Shown here piece by piece: positions 61,204-64,000 of a stretch of 64,000 nt of DNA (within the stretch, counting starts at the first letter, position 1; each line of letters opens with the position of its first letter). The position numbers were made by a program, and so were the translations under genes. Location of the stretch: positions 682,001-746,000 of the forward strand of contig NZ_JACXAJ010000002.1 of NCBI RefSeq assembly GCF_014773225.1, given 5' to 3'. The DNA is from Pontibacter aquaedesilientis. Lineage in GTDB: Bacteria > Bacteroidota > Bacteroidia > Cytophagales > Hymenobacteraceae. The notes below the pieces were generated by a model that saw only the letters and a list, made by a program, of their open reading frames with translations, was not told the origin of the DNA and did not search any database.

Positions 61204-61653
61204 CTATTGTGCTTTATTGGCGTCAAGCTTTTTCAGCAGCAGTTTGGTGAACTCGCGTTCGCTGCGGTATAGCTTGATGATTTGGTTGGATGTAATGACT
61301 CGCTGGTAGCGGGACACATATTCCTTCTCCAACTCAAGTTCTCTTTCGCGGGTATTGAACATGCCGTCTAGACGGGCCTTGGCCTCCTGCTCGCTTAACT
61401 GGTCTACATCCTCCCGGTAACCGCTTCTGTAAGATTTAACCAGCTCGCGGCGCTTGTTCTCATACTCGTTGTAAATGGGCCAGAACTTTTGCGATTGCTC
61501 CGTGGTCAATCCCATTTTGTCAGTCAGGAAGGCTACTTTGGCAGCTTCTACGTTTTCCCTTCTGTCCTGGGAGCGGCCGCTCTGGGCCAGGGTTTGGGTG
61601 CCGCTCAGGGTTAAAGCGCAAAGGAAGATAAAAATAAGGGTGTGTCGTGTCAT
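61204..61653 (-). CDS. Spy/CpxP-like periplasmic protein of an ECF sigma operon
   Basis: 149 residues from ATG at 61651-61653 (MTRHTLIFIFLCALTLSGTQ); an earlier ATG at 61671 would overlap the upstream gene. Signal peptide cut near TLAQS, then a helical, charged domain with MGLTTEQSQKFWPIYNEYENK, the LTxxQ-like pattern of Spy/CpxP chaperone-type proteins. Third gene of the sigma/anti-sigma set. Probably a periplasmic sensor or chaperone under that sigma factor's control. Confidence 0.82.
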   Translation of the reverse strand: MTRHTLIFIFLCALTLSGTQTLAQSGRSQDRRENVEAAKVAFLTDKMGLTTEQSQKFWPIYNEYENKRRELVKSYRSGYREDVDQLSEQEAKARLDGMFNTRERELELEKEYVSRYQRVITSNQIIKLYRSEREFTKLLLKKLDANKAQ

Positions 61654-61660
61654 GGGTGGT

Positions 61661-62104
61661 TTAATAGTCAATCGTATTCAGTTGGTAGTATTCTAGTTCC
61701 TCTTCGGCAGCCTTCGAGCTTACGTTCAGAAACTCTGCTGTCATCTCCTGATCTGACAGGGAGGTGAGCTCAGCCAGGTCAGTGCTTTCGAGTACGGCGT
61801 AGGTGCTCAGGTAATCCACTATATCGGTGTCAGTGACAGTAGCCAGGTTGACCACCTGCTGCTCCGGTTGATCTTTAAGTTGAGTGAAGTACACTACCCC
61901 CACCACCAGCAAAAGCACCAACGGGGCCAGCGCCAGGCGCAATGGTTTTAAGGCTGCGACGTACCAGGGGGCCGGGGTATAACCCGCGCCGGCGGTGCGC
62001 TCCATGATCTGCATAGGCAAACGGTCGAAGTACTTTTCGGGTACCTGGTAAACGTTGTGCCTGGGTATATCACTGAGCTTTATGTCCTTGTTTATTTTAG
62101 TCAT
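61661..62104 (-). CDS. Anti-sigma factor-like membrane protein
   Basis: 147 residues. Cytoplasmic N-terminus with DIPRHNVYQVPEKYFDRLPMQIM (a pattern common in Bacteroidetes anti-sigma partners), one membrane helix at about 55-75 and an acidic periplasmic tail (TVTDTDIVDYLSTYAVLEST). It follows the ECF sigma gene on the same strand and precedes the Spy-like gene. It is not a typical zinc anti-sigma and lacks an HxxxCxxC motif. The role is inferred from order and topology. Confidence 0.72.
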   Translation of the reverse strand: MTKINKDIKLSDIPRHNVYQVPEKYFDRLPMQIMERTAGAGYTPAPWYVAALKPLRLALAPLVLLLVVGVVYFTQLKDQPEQQVVNLATVTDTDIVDYLSTYAVLESTDLAELTSLSDQEMTAEFLNVSSKAAEEELEYYQLNTIDY

Positions 62105-62137
62105 ACTATGAGTTAGATAGGGATTCGGGACTATAGT

Positions 62138-62677
62138 TTAATCCTGCTTAATAAATTCTTCGATTTTTTTCACGGCCAGGTGATACGAAGCCTTGAGTGC
62201 GCCTACCGAAGTGCCCAAAATGGCGGATATTTCCTCGTACTTCAGCTCGTCATAATACTTCATGTTGAAGACGAGCCTTTGCTTGTCAGGCAGGCGCAGG
62301 AGTGCTTTCTGCAACTTAAGCTGAATTTCATCACCACCGATATCGGGCGAGGAATCGATCTTCTCGGTGAGTTCTGCGGCAACATCGTTTAGGGGCAAAA
62401 AGAATTTCTTGCGCTTACTCGACAGAAAGGTTAGGCACTCGTTGGTGGCGATACGGTAGATCCAGGTATAAAGCTGCGCATCCTGCCTGAAATTTTCCAG
62501 GTTTTTCCATACCTTGATAAATACCTCCTGCGTGAGGTCATCGGCATCGTCGTGGTCGATCACCATCTTCCGGATATGCCAGTAAATCTTTTGCTGGTAC
62601 TTCCGGATGAGCTGGTTAAAGGCCAGGTTGCGACTGTCAGGGTTTGCGAATTTCTCTAAGAGCTCTTTGTCTTCCAC
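62138..62677 (-). CDS. ECF RNA polymerase sigma factor (sigma-70 family)
   Basis: 179 residues. Region 2 (about 25-95: FNQLIRKYQQKIYWHIRKM, HDDADDLTQEVFIKVWKNL, YTWIYRIATNECL) and region 4 (about 125-175: LLRLPDKQRLVFNMKYYDEL, YEEISAILGTSVGALKASYH) are complete, no region 3. It heads a compact operon with a one-pass membrane protein and a periplasmic Spy-like protein, so it is likely held inactive until envelope stress. Confidence 0.94.
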   Translation of the reverse strand: MEDKELLEKFANPDSRNLAFNQLIRKYQQKIYWHIRKMVIDHDDADDLTQEVFIKVWKNLENFRQDAQLYTWIYRIATNECLTFLSSKRKKFFLPLNDVAAELTEKIDSSPDIGGDEIQLKLQKALLRLPDKQRLVFNMKYYDELKYEEISAILGTSVGALKASYHLAVKKIEEFIKQD

Positions 62678-62728
62678 AGTTCAGGTATGGGGCGCTTGGG
62701 CCTGTCTGAATCTGCAATATAGCCCATA

Positions 62729-62773
62729 AAAATAAAAGAGGCTGCACTTTAACAGCACAGCCTCTTTTATTTT
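62729..62773. terminator. Terminator between the transketolase and sigma-factor genes
   Basis: 16-bp stem AAAATAAAAGAGGCTG (62729-62744) with CAGCCTCTTTTATTTT (62758-62773), a 13-nt loop. It ends the leftward transketolase transcript. Confidence 0.88.
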
Positions 62774-62800
62774 CTGAAAAACTGAAGTTTAACCTTCGTA

Positions 62801-63754
62801 TTATTTTCTGCTTATAACACGCTCAGCAGCAGCCACAATATTGTCGGTGCTCAAGCCATATTTTTCCATCAGCTGGTCCGGTGTGCCAGACTCACCGAAT
62901 GAGTCGTTCACGCCTATCATCTCAAGCGGAGTAGGCAGATTGCGACCCAACAGCTGTGCTACTGAATCACCTAAGCCACCGTTCAACTGGTGCTCTTCGG
63001 CGGTTACCACGCACTTGGTTTTGCCAACAGAAGCCAGAATAGCCTCGTCGTCAAGTGGCTTGATGGTGTGGATGTTGATGATCTCGGCGTTGATGCCTTT
63101 CTCGGCTAGTTTGTGACCCGCTTCAATGGCCTTCCATACTAAGTGACCGGTGGCCAGAATGGTTACATCGGTGCCTTCGTTCAGCATAACGGCTTTGCCG
63201 ATCTCGAACTTCTGATCGGCAGGGGTGAAGTTAGGAACAGCCGGACGACCGAAACGCAGGTATACCGGGCCTTCGTGCTCGGCGATTGCGATGGTGGCGG
63301 CTTTGGTCTGGTTGAAGTCGCATGGGTTGATCACGGTCATGTGTGGCAACATTTTCATCATCCCCACATCTTCCAGAATCTGGTGCGTGGCACCGTCCTC
63401 ACCCAAAGTCAAACCGGCATGCGATGCGCATATTTTCACGTTCTTGCCCGAGTAGGCGATCGACTGGCGGATCTGGTCGTATACGCGGCCCGTTGAGAAA
63501 TTGGCGAAGGTACCTGTAAAGGGAATCTTACCCCCAATGGTCATACCGGCTGCCAGGCCCATCATATTGGCCTCGGCTATACCTACCTGAAAGAAACGCT
63601 CCGGAAACTCTTTCTCGAAAGCGTCCATCTTAAGTGAACCGGTCAGGTCAGCACAAAGGGCTACTACGTTCTCGTTGGTGCGGCCAAGCTCAAGCAGACC
63701 AGCGCCAAAGCCAGAACGGGTGTCTTTTTTTTCTGTATATTTAAACTCTTTCAT
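62801..63754 (-). CDS. Transketolase, C-terminal subunit
   Basis: 317 residues: pyrimidine-binding and C-terminal domains of a two-subunit transketolase. [35 protein letters not shown] contains the conserved Glu that activates thiamine diphosphate (GIAEANM), and [14 protein letters not shown] is the substrate loop. It works with the N-terminal subunit encoded just upstream (63771 onward, 16 bases away). In the pentose phosphate pathway it moves two-carbon units between sugar phosphates. Confidence 0.94.
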   Translation of the reverse strand: MKEFKYTEKKDTRSGFGAGLLELGRTNENVVALCADLTGSLKMDAFEKEFPERFFQVGIAEANMMGLAAGMTIGGKIPFTGTFANFSTGRVYDQIRQSIAYSGKNVKICASHAGLTLGEDGATHQILEDVGMMKMLPHMTVINPCDFNQTKAATIAIAEHEGPVYLRFGRPAVPNFTPADQKFEIGKAVMLNEGTDVTILATGHLVWKAIEAGHKLAEKGINAEIINIHTIKPLDDEAILASVGKTKCVVTAEEHQLNGGLGDSVAQLLGRNLPTPLEMIGVNDSFGESGTPDQLMEKYGLSTDNIVAAAERVISRK

Positions 63755-63770
63755 TGCTGTGTGTTAATGC

Positions 63771-64000
63771 TTAGTAATCAGAAGCTTGCTGTACTGCTAG
63801 TTGCTGAAGTGCGATCTCCAGCTGCTCATCGTTTGGCGCTACGCCGTGCCACTTGTGCGAACCCATCATGAAATCCACGCCAAAACCCATCTCGGTGTCC
63901 ATCAGGATCATCACAGGCTTGCCGTTGCCGGTTGCCCTCTTTGCGTCTTCCAAAGCAGGCAGCAGCAGCTCAAAGTTGTTGCCATCGGCCTCCAGTACGT
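63771..64000 (-). CDS. Transketolase, N-terminal subunit (partial, cut by window edge)
   Basis: The minus-strand frame is open from 64000 to the stop at 63771 (76 codons here). It covers the C-terminal end of a thiamine diphosphate-binding PP subunit: GNGKPVMILMDTEMGFGVDFM and HKWHGVAPNDEQLEIAL are typical of transketolase N-terminal domains. The start lies outside the window. An internal ATG at about 63953 is not the real start because the frame continues upstream in family-like sequence. Confidence 0.9.
   Translation of the reverse strand, partial: VLEADGNNFELLLPALEDAKRATGNGKPVMILMDTEMGFGVDFMMGSHKWHGVAPNDEQLEIALQQLAVQQASDY

Overview
The window looks like a chromosomal segment from a Bacteroidota bacterium, most likely order Cytophagales, family Hymenobacteraceae (Pontibacter-like). 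The evidence is the Bacteroidetes-type promoters (TTG, about 19 nt, TAnnTTTG), the near absence of Shine-Dalgarno sequences, TonB-dependent receptors with an N-terminal carboxypeptidase-regulatory-like domain, an RlmD/ThiL/RqcH-like housekeeping set in Bacteroidetes form, a two-subunit transketolase, a DUF6428 gene beside arsR, and a moderate GC content (about half by eye). Genus is an inference. No phage, transposase, CRISPR array or plasmid backbone was seen.

Layout. 1-3.9 kb (minus): truncated metallophosphoesterase, DUF6428-arsR pair, three small unknown proteins, an exported lipoprotein methyltransferase and an unknown protein. 4.0-6.3 kb: M3 (Dcp-like) lipoprotein peptidase. 6.5-7.4 kb: two small genes around a gene-poor stretch with a candidate small RNA and a long perfect palindrome. 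7.6-13.4 kb: nuoL-nuoM-nuoN, the proton-pumping antiporter-like subunits of complex I without nuoA-K. 13.4-18.4 kb: purF (long form), YihY membrane protein, ElaA acetyltransferase, a lipoprotein and an outer-membrane barrel. 18.5-23.2 kb: an iron-acquisition locus (AraC regulator, divergent TonB siderophore receptor, PepSY membrane protein). 23.2-29.9 kb: CvpA-CAP fusion, glgX, small GNAT, META lipoprotein, a strongly disordered protein, a VOC protein. 30.1-36.4 kb: rlmD, small unknown, thiL, SDR, barrel protein, BatE-like TPR/SH3 protein. 36.4-42.8 kb: three identical tRNA-Lys genes, a DUF4403-like protein, an ABC exporter pair, a second TonB receptor, tRNA-Leu(GAG). 43.0-51.3 kb: a tightly packed minus-strand run of giant hybrid histidine kinase, CheY-like regulator, small unknown, PhnP-like hydrolase and NFACT/RqcH-like protein. 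51.5-57.8 kb: miaA, pfkA, TerB-like, SLC13 carrier, class III aminotransferase. 58-61 kb: a 58-residue basic protein with a real Shine-Dalgarno, MBL hydrolase, small unknowns, pepE. 61.2-64 kb: sigma/anti-sigma/Spy-like operon and both transketolase halves (the N-terminal one cut by the window edge).

The most unusual signal is not a gene. The octamer CAGGTATA (either strand) occurs about 60 times and its core GGTATA about 170 times by hand count. It falls in genes on both strands, in several reading frames, and in intergenic DNA, including an inverted pair forming a terminator at 27122-27166. Chance predicts about 2 and 31. This resembles an uptake-signal or HIP1-like repeated word. Other points are a candidate structured small RNA at 6.8-6.9 kb, a 17-bp operator shared by both TonB receptor promoters, and TTAGA-rich intergenic inverted repeats.
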